59,427 nt of DNA from Planctomycetota bacterium. GTDB taxonomy: Bacteria; Planctomycetota; Planctomycetia; Gemmatales; Gemmataceae. The notes beneath the pieces are model-generated. The model worked only from the letters and a program-made list of their open reading frames with translations, did not search any database and was not told the origin of the DNA. The translations under genes and the position numbers were made by a program. This document shows positions 26,291 through 34,696 of this stretch, piece by piece (position 1 is the stretch's first letter; every line of letters starts with the position of its first letter). The stretch spans positions 94,105-153,531 of the forward strand of contig QWPF01000001.1 of NCBI GenBank assembly GCA_003671255.1, written 5' to 3'.

Positions 26291-27502
26291 TTATGCTTTT
26301 CCAAGCACGATGCAACTATTGCTGCCACCAAATCCAAATGAATTAGATACCACCCGTTTAAGTTTTTTCTCAACGGTTGTATTTGCAACATGATTTAAAT
26401 CGCATGCAGGATCTAAATTTTCGAGGTTGATTGTTGGTGGAATTGCCTGCTGTTGTAACGCTACGAGGCAAGCTGCAGCTTCAATTGCACTAGAAGCGGC
26501 AAGAGCATGGCCTGCCATGCTTTTGATGGAACTAACCGGGATGTTTCTGAATTGGTTTGCAAAAACATTACGAATTGCATTTGCTTCACCAGCATCCCCG
26601 ACCGGGGTGCTGGTGCCATGGGCGTTGATGTAATCGACAGCATCAAGATTTGTTTGGCTATTGTTAAGAGCGTTTTTTATGGCGATTTCAATTTGAGAAG
26701 TATCGGGGTTGGGGATAACAGGGTGAAAAGCGTCACTAGAGAAACCGCCGCCCAGTATTTTTCCATGGCAGGAAGCTCGTCTATTTTTTGCATGGGAAGC
26801 TTTTTCGAGGATAAAAATTGCGCCACCTTCTCCAAGAACAAAGCCATCACGACCTTTGTCGAAGGGCCTAGAGGCTTGTTCGGGAGCATCATTTCTACGG
26901 GAAAGAGCTCGTAGGTTTCCAAAGGAAGCAAGTGTAATGGGTGTGACATTTATTGAGCATGCGCCAACGATACATATATCAACAAGGCCCATTTTGAGCC
27001 AATTTGCGCCAAAAATCAGTGAGTGATTGGCGGAAGCGCAGGCTGTTGATACTTGGAGTACAGGGCCTTCGATTTGATATAAATCTTTTGCGAATTGAAA
27101 GTACGGGGCTGTTTCGCGTCCGGGTAATTTGTAGTTGTCGCCTCCCAAGAAGAAGTTTTCTTCCCAAGATAAAAGCCAATCCGAGCCGGTTCCTAATAGT
27201 AGTCCGCAATTTTTCCTTGTTAATTCTTTCTCAATGTCCGCATCTGCAATAGCTTGCCCCATGCAATGAATGTAAAGTTGCTCAGCTTTAGATCTGGAGC
27301 GAAATGTTTCATTGGGGATTTTTTTTGATGCAGGAACCTCATCGATATAAGCTGCAATTTGACTTGGATGATTAGTAATGTCAAATAATTCAACTTTTCG
27401 TACCGCAGATTTACCTTCAAGCAGCAGCTTAGAAAATTCAGCAAGGCTAAAACCCATGGGGCAGCCCACACCTACTCCAGTAATCCAAATCTCTTCATCC
27501 AT
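26291..27502 (-). CDS. Beta-ketoacyl synthase (KAS II-like, paired with a decayed partner)
   Basis: A 403-aa ketosynthase of the FabF/KS-alpha type with complete catalytic residues: Cys155 in VSTACASANHS, His295 in NAHGTSTPVGD and His332 in KSMAGHALAASS. It is diverged from the housekeeping FabF at 4.7 kb in active-site flanks (GTGSDWLLSWEENFF region, residues 104-118). The gene lies 14 bases after a ketosynthase-like protein that lacks the nucleophile, an arrangement recalling KS-alpha/chain-length-factor pairs of polyketide and aryl-polyene clusters. No acyl carrier protein or ketoreductase lies beside it. Product unknown. Confidence 0.92.
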   Translation of the reverse strand: MDEEIWITGVGVGCPMGFSLAEFSKLLLEGKSAVRKVELFDITNHPSQIAAYIDEVPASKKIPNETFRSRSKAEQLYIHCMGQAIADADIEKELTRKNCGLLLGTGSDWLLSWEENFFLGGDNYKLPGRETAPYFQFAKDLYQIEGPVLQVSTACASANHSLIFGANWLKMGLVDICIVGACSINVTPITLASFGNLRALSRRNDAPEQASRPFDKGRDGFVLGEGGAIFILEKASHAKNRRASCHGKILGGGFSSDAFHPVIPNPDTSQIEIAIKNALNNSQTNLDAVDYINAHGTSTPVGDAGEANAIRNVFANQFRNIPVSSIKSMAGHALAASSAIEAAACLVALQQQAIPPTINLENLDPACDLNHVANTTVEKKLKRVVSNSFGFGGSNSCIVLGKA

Positions 27503-27516
27503 TACTTTTATGATCC

Positions 27517-28323
27517 TTAAATGCTTGCAGGAATAAAATCTGCGAGCACATTGATAGCGATTTGGAAAGTCCAGTCAGTTTGAAAATTATCAGGGATTTG
27601 AAATAAATTTTCAAGCGATAATGGTGCAACAAATGCTGGATTCTTTGCGTTTTTGTTCCAAGATATATTTAATCCTGCTCGGGTTCTTTTATTGGTATCT
27701 GCGCTCTTTTGTTTGGTAATTGCAAGCGCATACCCCTCGAGTATTTGACTGTTTGTACTATCTAAATTACAGTTGGAAAATTCTTCACGGTAGCCTGTCC
27801 AAATCAAAATAAGCCCTTCTGCGAAGTTGTTCTCTAATGAGGTAAATCCTGCTAGAAGGGCGTGTCCTTCCATACCAGCAAAACCCCCTGCCCCCAAGTT
27901 TATTCCATTTATTTGATACGCCAGGCTTATTATTCCAGATGGGGAATGCAAGGAATCAACGGGCACAAGGTGCGGTGAGATTCCCCATGCACTTTCGAGT
28001 TTAAACTTTTCGAATGCGCCAGAAACTCTTTTTCGGCCTGGATGTTTGGGGGAAACAATAACGCCCCAATTCGCGAGATTTTTGATGTCTTTGGTTGCTT
28101 CGTGGGTGCATTGAAGTGCGATAACAGTTTGGTCGTCCAGATATTTTAAAATCGAGGTGGTTAAAGGGTTGGGTAAAGACGGGTTAATCTCGGTCCGGAG
28201 CTTTGCTATTTCGCTGTTTAAGACTGTGAACTTACTCGAACCAAGTATTTGGTAACTTGTATTTCCCGAACTAATTTCCTCTGAAACTATCTTAAACACA
28301 GGGTAACCCTTATGATTTTGCAA
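27517..28323 (-). CDS. Nucleophile-lacking ketosynthase-like protein (chain-length-factor-like)
   Basis: A 268-aa protein of unknown function. The segment LGAGGFAGMEGHALLAG (residues 143-159) aligns with the ketosynthase active-site region TACASANHSL, placing Ala149 where the catalytic Cys should be; the following His is kept. The upstream stretch ALQCTHEATKDIKNLANWGVIVSP resembles the start of a thiolase-fold half-domain with a small beta-ketoacyl-synthase-like N-terminal region. The C-terminal His-containing half of a normal ketosynthase is absent. It sits 14 bases upstream of a functional-looking ketosynthase, so I infer a non-catalytic subunit. Family assignment is my reading and moderate. 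Confidence 0.6.
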   Translation of the reverse strand: MQNHKGYPVFKIVSEEISSGNTSYQILGSSKFTVLNSEIAKLRTEINPSLPNPLTTSILKYLDDQTVIALQCTHEATKDIKNLANWGVIVSPKHPGRKRVSGAFEKFKLESAWGISPHLVPVDSLHSPSGIISLAYQINGINLGAGGFAGMEGHALLAGFTSLENNFAEGLILIWTGYREEFSNCNLDSTNSQILEGYALAITKQKSADTNKRTRAGLNISWNKNAKNPAFVAPLSLENLFQIPDNFQTDWTFQIAINVLADFIPASI

Positions 28324-28502
28324 TAAAAACTATCGTATGATCAAGTTTTTAAGCTAAATTGCCAATTGGGGCAATCCAAAAGAAGAAATCTCTAGCTCAA
28401 TTAGAATTTGCGAGGGTTAAAACAGCGATTATTCTTATAAATAAAGGTAAGGTCATAGAACCATAATTAAAATTCTTAGTTAAGGATAAGGCAAATAATA
28501 TC

Positions 28503-29399
28503 ATGCCACGCGATCCATACGAAGTCTTGGGCGTAAATAAGAACGCAACTGAAGATGAAGTTAAAAAGGCCTACAGAAAGCTTGCTAGGGATTTTCACCC
28601 TGACCGCAATCCAGGAGATAAACAGGCTGAAACGAAGTTTAAGGAAATCCAAGATGCTTTTGAAATTCTTCACGATAAAGAAAAGCGTTCCAAATATGAT
28701 CAATTTGGTTTTGTAGATCCATCGGCAGGATTTGGTGGCGGCTCCAGAGGCCCCGGTGGAGGATTCCATGGCGGTTCAGGTTCGGTAAACATGGATGATT
28801 TGGCAAGTATGTTTGGAGGTAATGCGGGAGGTGGATTTGATTTTGGTTCGATGTTTGGAAAGAAAACAAAAGGAAGAAGGAAGCCTTCCAGCCAGCCTCA
28901 AGATAGCCATTTTGATGTTGAGGTTCCCCTTGAGAAAGTTGTACTTGGTGGGAAGATTTCTCTTACTGTAAACGGATCAAATCTTGATGTAAACATTCCG
29001 TCAGGTTTAAAAGAGGGTGGAAAAATTAGGCTTACAGGTCAGGGGCAGGATGGCGGGAATGTGTATCTGACGATAAAATCAGCGCCTCATGCTTTTTTTA
29101 TTAGGGAAGGTGATAACCTTATTGTTGAAGTTCCCATCTCTATTCCTGAAGCTATTCTTGGTACTAAAATTGATGTTCCAGTCATGGACGGATCCAAATT
29201 AACTGTCAAAGTTCCTCCCGGGGCTTCCGGTGGATCAAGATTAAGAATCAAGGGCAAAGGGGTTGCTTTAGGAGACTTATTCATTCAGCTTAAAATTGTG
29301 GTACCCACATCCATTGATGAGACTAGTAAGCAAATCGTAGAGGAGTTTGCTAAACTCAATCCACAAGAACCTCGAAAAAATTTGCCATGGAATCAATAA
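28503..29399 (+). CDS. DnaJ/CbpA-type J-domain co-chaperone
   Basis: A 298-aa Hsp40. The J domain at residues 1-70 has the HPD motif in KLARDFHPDRNPGD and the PYEVLGVNKNATEDEVKKAYRK start. A glycine-rich region follows (residues 75-125). There is no CxxCxGxG zinc finger, so it is of the CbpA or class B type, and the C-terminal peptide-binding domains are present (VPLEKVVLGGKISLTV through IPEAILGTKIDVPVMDG). It is 14 bases upstream of rnpA on the same strand, and stimulates the ATPase of an Hsp70 partner. The partner gene is not adjacent. Confidence 0.93.
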   Translation: MPRDPYEVLGVNKNATEDEVKKAYRKLARDFHPDRNPGDKQAETKFKEIQDAFEILHDKEKRSKYDQFGFVDPSAGFGGGSRGPGGGFHGGSGSVNMDDLASMFGGNAGGGFDFGSMFGKKTKGRRKPSSQPQDSHFDVEVPLEKVVLGGKISLTVNGSNLDVNIPSGLKEGGKIRLTGQGQDGGNVYLTIKSAPHAFFIREGDNLIVEVPISIPEAILGTKIDVPVMDGSKLTVKVPPGASGGSRLRIKGKGVALGDLFIQLKIVVPTSIDETSKQIVEEFAKLNPQEPRKNLPWNQ

Positions 29400-29413
29400 G
29401 AATAGGTGATTAA

Positions 29414-29788
29414 ATGCAAGTATCTGAATTCTGCTTTCCCCAAAAGTATAAACTTAAATCTTCGGATGATTTTCGTAAGGTGTTTGCTTTTAGATTAAAG
29501 TTTTCTAATGCTCATCTTGCACTTTATGCAATGCCTAACGGTTTTTCTTTTAACAGGCTCGGTGTTGCAGTAGGAAAAATAAATGGTAATGCGGTAGTGC
29601 GCAATCGAATTAAGAGGTTATTGCGGGAGGCATTTAGGTTGACAAGGGAACAGCATCATCATCAAGGATTTGATCTTGTTGTTGTTCCGAAAAAAGGATG
29701 CTTGCTAGAAATACTTGTTCTTCAAGAATCGTTCTTGAAGCTAACCTCGCAGGGAATGAAGTTTATAAACGATAAAAAACCACGATGA
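29414..29788 (+). CDS. rnpA: Ribonuclease P protein component
   Basis: A 124-aa RnpA, the protein subunit of RNase P that matures tRNA 5' ends. The RNP motif is visible as NAVVRNRIKRLLREAFR near residues 57-73, with the FxRLGVAVGKINGN stretch before it. It overlaps yidD by four bases (ATGA). rpmH, which usually precedes rnpA, is not here; the J-domain gene takes its place 14 bases upstream. Confidence 0.95.
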   Translation: MQVSEFCFPQKYKLKSSDDFRKVFAFRLKFSNAHLALYAMPNGFSFNRLGVAVGKINGNAVVRNRIKRLLREAFRLTREQHHHQGFDLVVVPKKGCLLEILVLQESFLKLTSQGMKFINDKKPR

Positions 29789-30012
29789 AAACTGTAGCGT
29801 TTTTTATCAGTATGCTTTTGATAGGAATGGTGCGTTGTTACCAATTAATATTAAGGCCCTTATTGCCTGCAGTTTGTAAATTTCACCCCTCCTGCAGCGA
29901 ATATTTTATCGGGGCAGTTAATAAGCATGGCCCATTTTCGGGCGCATTAAAAGGCGTAAAAAGACTTTGCAGATGCAATCCTTGGAATCCGGGAGGGTAC
30001 GACCCGCCGTGA
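29785..30012 (+). CDS. yidD: Membrane protein insertion efficiency factor YidD
   Basis: A 75-aa YidD. An N-terminal hydrophobic segment (VAFFISMLLIGMVRCYQLIL) is followed by the diagnostic FHPSCSEYFIGAVNKHG and CRCNPWNPGGYDPP sequences with paired cysteines. It helps YidC-mediated insertion of inner-membrane proteins. The start overlaps the rnpA stop, the conserved order rnpA-yidD. The usual yidC gene does not follow; a convergent gene starts next. Confidence 0.95.
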   Translation: MKTVAFFISMLLIGMVRCYQLILRPLLPAVCKFHPSCSEYFIGAVNKHGPFSGALKGVKRLCRCNPWNPGGYDPP

Positions 30013-30030
30013 CTTTAAAGTGCTCAATGA

Positions 30031-31164
30031 TTATTTTGCACTTTGGCCTGCCTCTTCTTTTAGAAAAGGAAGAACAACCTTAACGCCAATAATTCCTCCA
30101 AAAATCGCCCCAAACACTAGCAGCATAATAACAACTTTTCTTCCACCAATTTCAAACATATCCCAAAGGCTAAGGAGTATCTGGCTTAAAAGTCCCAAGG
30201 CAACCATGCCTCCAAGAACTGGAATTGCGGAGGCAAAAATTGGCCCCATTGGTGCATCCATTCTGGCAAACCACCAACATGAAATTTCGATTACTTGAAT
30301 AATTAACGCAGAAGGTGCGATAATTACCTTGAGGTAATTCGGGAACCCTGTCATCGCTAGGCAGAAACCGGTAATTCCATAAAGCATTGCAAAACCAAGC
30401 AGATGTACATGCGAAGAAAGGGCAAGCTTCTCCAGAGATTTTGCAGACGATTTCTCAGGGGCACAATAATCAGTGAATTCTTCGTATGTGTTTAACGGGA
30501 AATTAGCTGCACTTCCCCCAGCATTAGCATCATGGCATCTCATGCATCTTGATTCAATAATACCTTCTATGTTGGCAAATCTTTGAGACCCATCTTCTGT
30601 GATATGGACCATATGGGGGGAAATTTTTAGCGATTCTAATTTCCCCGTTAATGGATATCCTTGCAGTTGGGAGTGTTCGTAATACTCTTTCTTGAAGCCA
30701 TCTTTAATCCAAGCTAAGAGAGCTATTCTTTCACCATCGATGTCTTGATACACTAATTTTTCAACTTCGGGATCTTTTGTAATTCGGGCTTTTTCTTTTG
30801 CAAGTTCTTCTGGTTTGTCTTTGAGTTTTTCTTCTGCAAGTTCAGTCAGGTATATTCGCTTTTCTTTGATTGCTCGTTTGATACCACCTGCTCTTTTACT
30901 GGTAAATGCACTTCTCATGCTTCCGGATCCATTAAAAGGCTTACTTTCATTGGCAATTAAGAGGCGTTCGATTTGAGAATATTGTTTTGAGCCATGAAAT
31001 TCAGAGACTGTTTCTTCAGGTCCAGGCAAGGGTTGACCTGCATTTGCAGATTGAAAATGAAGGTTAACAATCGCAGAGGTAAACCCTACGCCAATACTAA
31101 GTAGAAGAGTGGCTACAACGATTTTTCCTGCTACCGGTAATTTTCGTAAGTATGATTCGTTCAT
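30031..31164 (-). CDS. Membrane protein with a single CxxCH haem-binding motif
   Basis: A 377-aa protein with an N-terminal membrane anchor (residues 10-33) and a soluble region bearing CMRCHD at 207-212, a c-type haem attachment signature. A bundle of four hydrophobic segments fills the C-terminus (residues about 257-370), e.g. LLGFAMLYGITGFCLAMTG and VVIMLLVFGAIFGGIIGVKVV. The region before the motif is charged and lysine-rich. Only one CxxCH is seen; a distal Met or His ligand cannot be assigned. The start overlaps the NrnA-like gene stop by four bases, so the two are coupled. Its function is unknown; a membrane electron carrier or sensor is possible. Confidence 0.78.
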   Translation of the reverse strand: MNESYLRKLPVAGKIVVATLLLSIGVGFTSAIVNLHFQSANAGQPLPGPEETVSEFHGSKQYSQIERLLIANESKPFNGSGSMRSAFTSKRAGGIKRAIKEKRIYLTELAEEKLKDKPEELAKEKARITKDPEVEKLVYQDIDGERIALLAWIKDGFKKEYYEHSQLQGYPLTGKLESLKISPHMVHITEDGSQRFANIEGIIESRCMRCHDANAGGSAANFPLNTYEEFTDYCAPEKSSAKSLEKLALSSHVHLLGFAMLYGITGFCLAMTGFPNYLKVIIAPSALIIQVIEISCWWFARMDAPMGPIFASAIPVLGGMVALGLLSQILLSLWDMFEIGGRKVVIMLLVFGAIFGGIIGVKVVLPFLKEEAGQSAK

Positions 31165-32168
31165 GAAAGGTTCTCTCGGTTGCCAGATTTTGTTTTAACA
31201 AGCGCCTCACCTAGTATCAAGATTTTTTCAATAGTTTGATTTATTGGTAGCAAAACAGTTGCACCAGCGGCAAGTTTATGTCCACCTCCGCCAAATTGTT
31301 GGGCAATTTGGCAAACATCTGCCCCCGTGCGCGAGCGGAAGTTTACGCGAGTAGTCGATTCATTGATTTCCAAGAAGAAAATGACAATATCTGCACATGA
31401 AGTGCTTCTTAAATATACGATAAGATCTTCGGCATCAGATGTTCTGGCATTGGCATTGTTAAAATCTGTTTGGGTAAGCCAGGAGTAAACCAATTTTCCG
31501 CCTTGTCTGGTTTGGCAACGCGATAACATGGTTCCTGCTAGTTTTTGTTTAGCTAAGCTATTGCTATCAAATAACGCATCATAAAGCAGGGTTGGGGTTG
31601 CCCCCAGTTTGATCAAATCTCCTGCAAGAGAAAAGCTTGAGGCTGTGGTGTTTGCGTGGCGAAACCAACCTGTATCCGTTGAAATAGCAATAAACATTTG
31701 ATTAGCAGCGGACGCAGTGGGGGTAATGCCAAAATAAGTAAAACATTCATAAACAAGCCTGCCTGTAGCTTCTGCTGAAACATCTAAAATCAAAGGGTTT
31801 CCTATGTAATCTTGAGTTACATGATGATCGATTACGCAAGTTGGTACAAACTGTTGTTTAATCCAGTTGCCCATTTCTGCAAGTTGGCTCCAGGTGCCTG
31901 TATCAAGCACGATTAATCCGTCCCAATTTTTGTTAGGGTCGGCGTCTTGCCCATAGACACGTAGGATTTTACCCGGATCCATAAAAACATAGCGTTGTGC
32001 GAAAGGGGTTGGGAGATGGATTTCTACCTTTTTATCAAGCTTTTCCAGCAATTCCAGCATTGCAAGGCATGAGCCAATCGCATCTCCATCCGCCCTTGCA
32101 TGGGTGGTTAGAAGAATATTGGTTTTTCCTTGGAGGAAATCGGCTAACGGTTTCAAGTTGGCAGGCAT
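31161..32168 (-). CDS. nrnA: DHH/DHHA1 phosphoesterase, NrnA-like
   Basis: A 335-aa bifunctional oligoribonuclease/pAp-phosphatase-type enzyme that degrades short RNA oligomers and 3'-phosphoadenosine-5'-phosphate or related signals. HARADGDAIGS near residues 22-32 is the DHH-family motif I (metal aspartates), VIDHHVTQD near 113-121 is the DHH motif, and GGGGHKLAAGATV is the DHHA1 glycine/histidine signature. Length fits NrnA. It is coupled to the downstream CxxCH membrane protein by a four-base overlap. An exact substrate (nanoRNA, pAp or c-di-AMP products) cannot be told. Confidence 0.9.
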   Translation of the reverse strand: MPANLKPLADFLQGKTNILLTTHARADGDAIGSCLAMLELLEKLDKKVEIHLPTPFAQRYVFMDPGKILRVYGQDADPNKNWDGLIVLDTGTWSQLAEMGNWIKQQFVPTCVIDHHVTQDYIGNPLILDVSAEATGRLVYECFTYFGITPTASAANQMFIAISTDTGWFRHANTTASSFSLAGDLIKLGATPTLLYDALFDSNSLAKQKLAGTMLSRCQTRQGGKLVYSWLTQTDFNNANARTSDAEDLIVYLRSTSCADIVIFFLEINESTTRVNFRSRTGADVCQIAQQFGGGGHKLAAGATVLLPINQTIEKILILGEALVKTKSGNRENLS

Positions 32169-32222
32169 ATTTTTCTCTGTTACATATACACCGAATAATC
32201 TTACAGGAAATTAACACTCATT

Positions 32223-34454
32223 TCATAGTGGGATTTTGCGTAACCTAAGAGAATTTATTAAAACTGAAATAGAGCTTAAACTCATCGTTAATCCAGCTAA
32301 CAGGGGTGACAAAAATCCAAATGCGGCCAAGGGGATGCTTAATAAATTATATAGGAACGCCAACGCAAGGTTTTGCCTGATGGCTTTTATGGTAAACTTG
32401 CTCAAATTTCTAGCTTCAACAATAGCCATTAGATTACCCTTAAGCAAAATAATCCCAGAACTTTCTTGAGCTAAATCTGTGCCCGTGCCCATGGCAATTG
32501 AAACATTCGCCAATGCCAATGCAGGAGCATCATTGGTCCCATCCCCAGCCATGGCGACTTTTTTCCCGTCAAGGCCAAGGGTCTTGATAAATTCTGCTTT
32601 ATCTGCAGGAGTGTTATTCCCGTGATATTCTTTAATATCAAGTTGTTTTGCAACTTTAGAGGTGGCATGCTCGTTGTCGCCGCTTAGTAATATTATTTTT
32701 ATGCCTTCTTTTTGCAGTTGATTTATTGCCTGGGCTGCGGAGGGTTTTATAGAGTCTGATAATTCGATGAATCCTGCAATTAAACCTTTAATCCCAACCC
32801 ATACTTTGGTTGAATCGTTATTTGATAATGCTTCTAATATGGTGTTTGGCGTGTCATAGCCTTTTAATTTAAGAAAAGGGAGTTTTCCCAAAGCAACTGC
32901 CTGATCTGAAACGCTGCCAGTAGTGCCCTGCCCTGCCTCTTCATTGATTTTCATGGGGGAAATAAGTTCAATCCCTTTTTTTAAAGCAAAACTTACAATT
33001 GATTTAGATAGCGGATGGCTACTTGTTTGTGCCAGACTTGCAGCATATTTTAACAATTCTTCCGAGCTAATATCTGCGGAGGTATGAATTGCAGAGACAT
33101 TTGGTTTTCCTTCAGTAAGCGTTCCCGTTTTATCAATTACAAGAACATTTATATTCATTAGGTTTTCAAGATGTTCCCCTCTTCGAACTAAAATGCCTAG
33201 CTTTGCCCCTCTGGAAATTCCAACTCCTACTGCCATTGGCGTTGCTAAACCTAATGCGCAAGGGCATGCGATTACCAATACTGCGATTGATTTTTGTAAT
33301 GCATCAACCCAGCCTAGTGGCTCTTCATTTTTTATGATCCAGTAAATGAAAGTAAGCGTTGCTATGAACAATACGGCTGGGACCATGACTTTTGAAATTG
33401 CATCAACCGTTGCCTGGATGGGAAGTCTCGTTCTTTTTGCATCTTCTACCATCTGGACAATTTTGGCCAGCATGGTCTCTTTGCCGGATCCTTTTGTAGT
33501 TAGCGTAAAAGAGCCATTTAAATTTATGGTTCCGGCATATACAAAATCATTGCTTTGTACATCTCTGGGCATGGGTTCGCCGGTGATCATTGATTCATCA
33601 ATGCTGGAACTACCATTAAGGATAATTCCATCGATAGGGATTTTTTCTCCAGGTCTGACCCGAACAAGATCACCGGGCTGAATAAGATCTATCGGAATGT
33701 TAGTTTCAGCGCCTGTGGGGCCAATAAGTCTGGCATCCTTGGGGATACCCATGATCATTTGCGATAGGGCTTTGTTTGCCTGTTTATGCAGGCGGTTCTC
33801 AAGATATTGCCCAACTAGCATTAGCACTATGATCCCTGCGGAAGATTCGAAGTAGCTGTGATGCCCAAACATTTCGGGATGGAATACTGCAAGTAAGCTT
33901 AATGCATGGCTTGCGAGAACTCCTAACCCGACTAATGTAAACATGTTCCATGGGCCGGGCCATAATGATTTGAAGAAGCTTTTAAGAATTGGGAGTCCAA
34001 AAACAAATACAACCAGCGAAGAGAGGCATGCTTGTAGGGCCAAAAATTCATAGGAATTAAAAATGGGTAGGTGGCTTCCTAGAAGTGGAAGCCACAAAGC
34101 TGTGGCAATGAATATTTTGACCAACTCAGGTTTCGTGGTTTTTGATTCCTCATTTCCCGTTGCCATTGCTTCCAGAGGCATACCGCATTTTGGGCAGCTA
34201 CCTGGAGAAAGTTGGATAATTTCTGGGTCCATTGGGCAGGAGTAACGCAGGTTGTCCCCTGATAAAACTAGCGGTTTGGACTTGATTACCTTGAGATCGT
34301 TATTCAAGTAAGATATCGGGTTTATTTCAAACTTTTTAGCACACGAAGTGTGGCAAAAATAATAGGTTTCATTTTTATACATTTGTGATGCCGCTGCTTT
34401 CGATGGGTTAACCATCATACCGCAAACAACATCGCGTACAGACATCTGTGTCAT
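32223..34454 (-). CDS. Heavy-metal P1B-type ATPase (copper exporter-like) with YHS and HMBD domains
   Basis: A 743-aa copper-type transporter. The N-terminus has a YHS-like domain (CGMMV at 11-15, FCHTSCAKKF at 33-42) and a heavy-metal-binding domain (YSCPMDPEII then SCPKCGMPLEAM, residues 71-97) instead of a classical CxxC HMA domain. The core shows SMITGEPMP, the membrane CPC motif in IACPCALGLATPMA, the phosphorylation site DKTGTLTEGKP, SSHPLSKSI and GDGTNDAPALA. I prefer ATG 34454 to the upstream GTG because GGGAG lies close before it. It probably exports Cu(I) or similar. No metal-responsive regulator is adjacent. Confidence 0.93.
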   Translation of the reverse strand: MTQMSVRDVVCGMMVNPSKAAASQMYKNETYYFCHTSCAKKFEINPISYLNNDLKVIKSKPLVLSGDNLRYSCPMDPEIIQLSPGSCPKCGMPLEAMATGNEESKTTKPELVKIFIATALWLPLLGSHLPIFNSYEFLALQACLSSLVVFVFGLPILKSFFKSLWPGPWNMFTLVGLGVLASHALSLLAVFHPEMFGHHSYFESSAGIIVLMLVGQYLENRLHKQANKALSQMIMGIPKDARLIGPTGAETNIPIDLIQPGDLVRVRPGEKIPIDGIILNGSSSIDESMITGEPMPRDVQSNDFVYAGTINLNGSFTLTTKGSGKETMLAKIVQMVEDAKRTRLPIQATVDAISKVMVPAVLFIATLTFIYWIIKNEEPLGWVDALQKSIAVLVIACPCALGLATPMAVGVGISRGAKLGILVRRGEHLENLMNINVLVIDKTGTLTEGKPNVSAIHTSADISSEELLKYAASLAQTSSHPLSKSIVSFALKKGIELISPMKINEEAGQGTTGSVSDQAVALGKLPFLKLKGYDTPNTILEALSNNDSTKVWVGIKGLIAGFIELSDSIKPSAAQAINQLQKEGIKIILLSGDNEHATSKVAKQLDIKEYHGNNTPADKAEFIKTLGLDGKKVAMAGDGTNDAPALALANVSIAMGTGTDLAQESSGIILLKGNLMAIVEARNLSKFTIKAIRQNLALAFLYNLLSIPLAAFGFLSPLLAGLTMSLSSISVLINSLRLRKIPL

Positions 34455-34637
34455 AAGTAACTCCCTCACTATTTATTCTAGCAAGCAAAAGGGGTAAGAA
34501 TCCCCCGCACGATTATTTACCTAATCTGCCCAATCATTTGCCCAAAGCTTCTAGGTTGAGGGAACTTAAATAATTCTTTAAGAAATCTCAATTTACATGA
34601 AGATTCTTCCGGAAAAGTCCGATTTTTCATTAGAGAT

Positions 34638-34671
34638 AGACCATCAGAGCTTTTTTCTGATGTATGGGTCT
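34638..34671. repeat. Imperfect hairpin in the leader of the two-module protein gene
   Basis: CATCAG at 34642-34647 pairs with CTGATG at 34657-34662 around a T-rich loop, and flanking AGAC/GTCT extend the stem with a bulge. It lies 25 bases before the ATG at 34697, close to a possible leader. It could be a structured 5' region or be fortuitous. Confidence 0.35.
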
Positions 34672-34696
34672 TAATTTTCGGTAAGGGGAATTTGTT

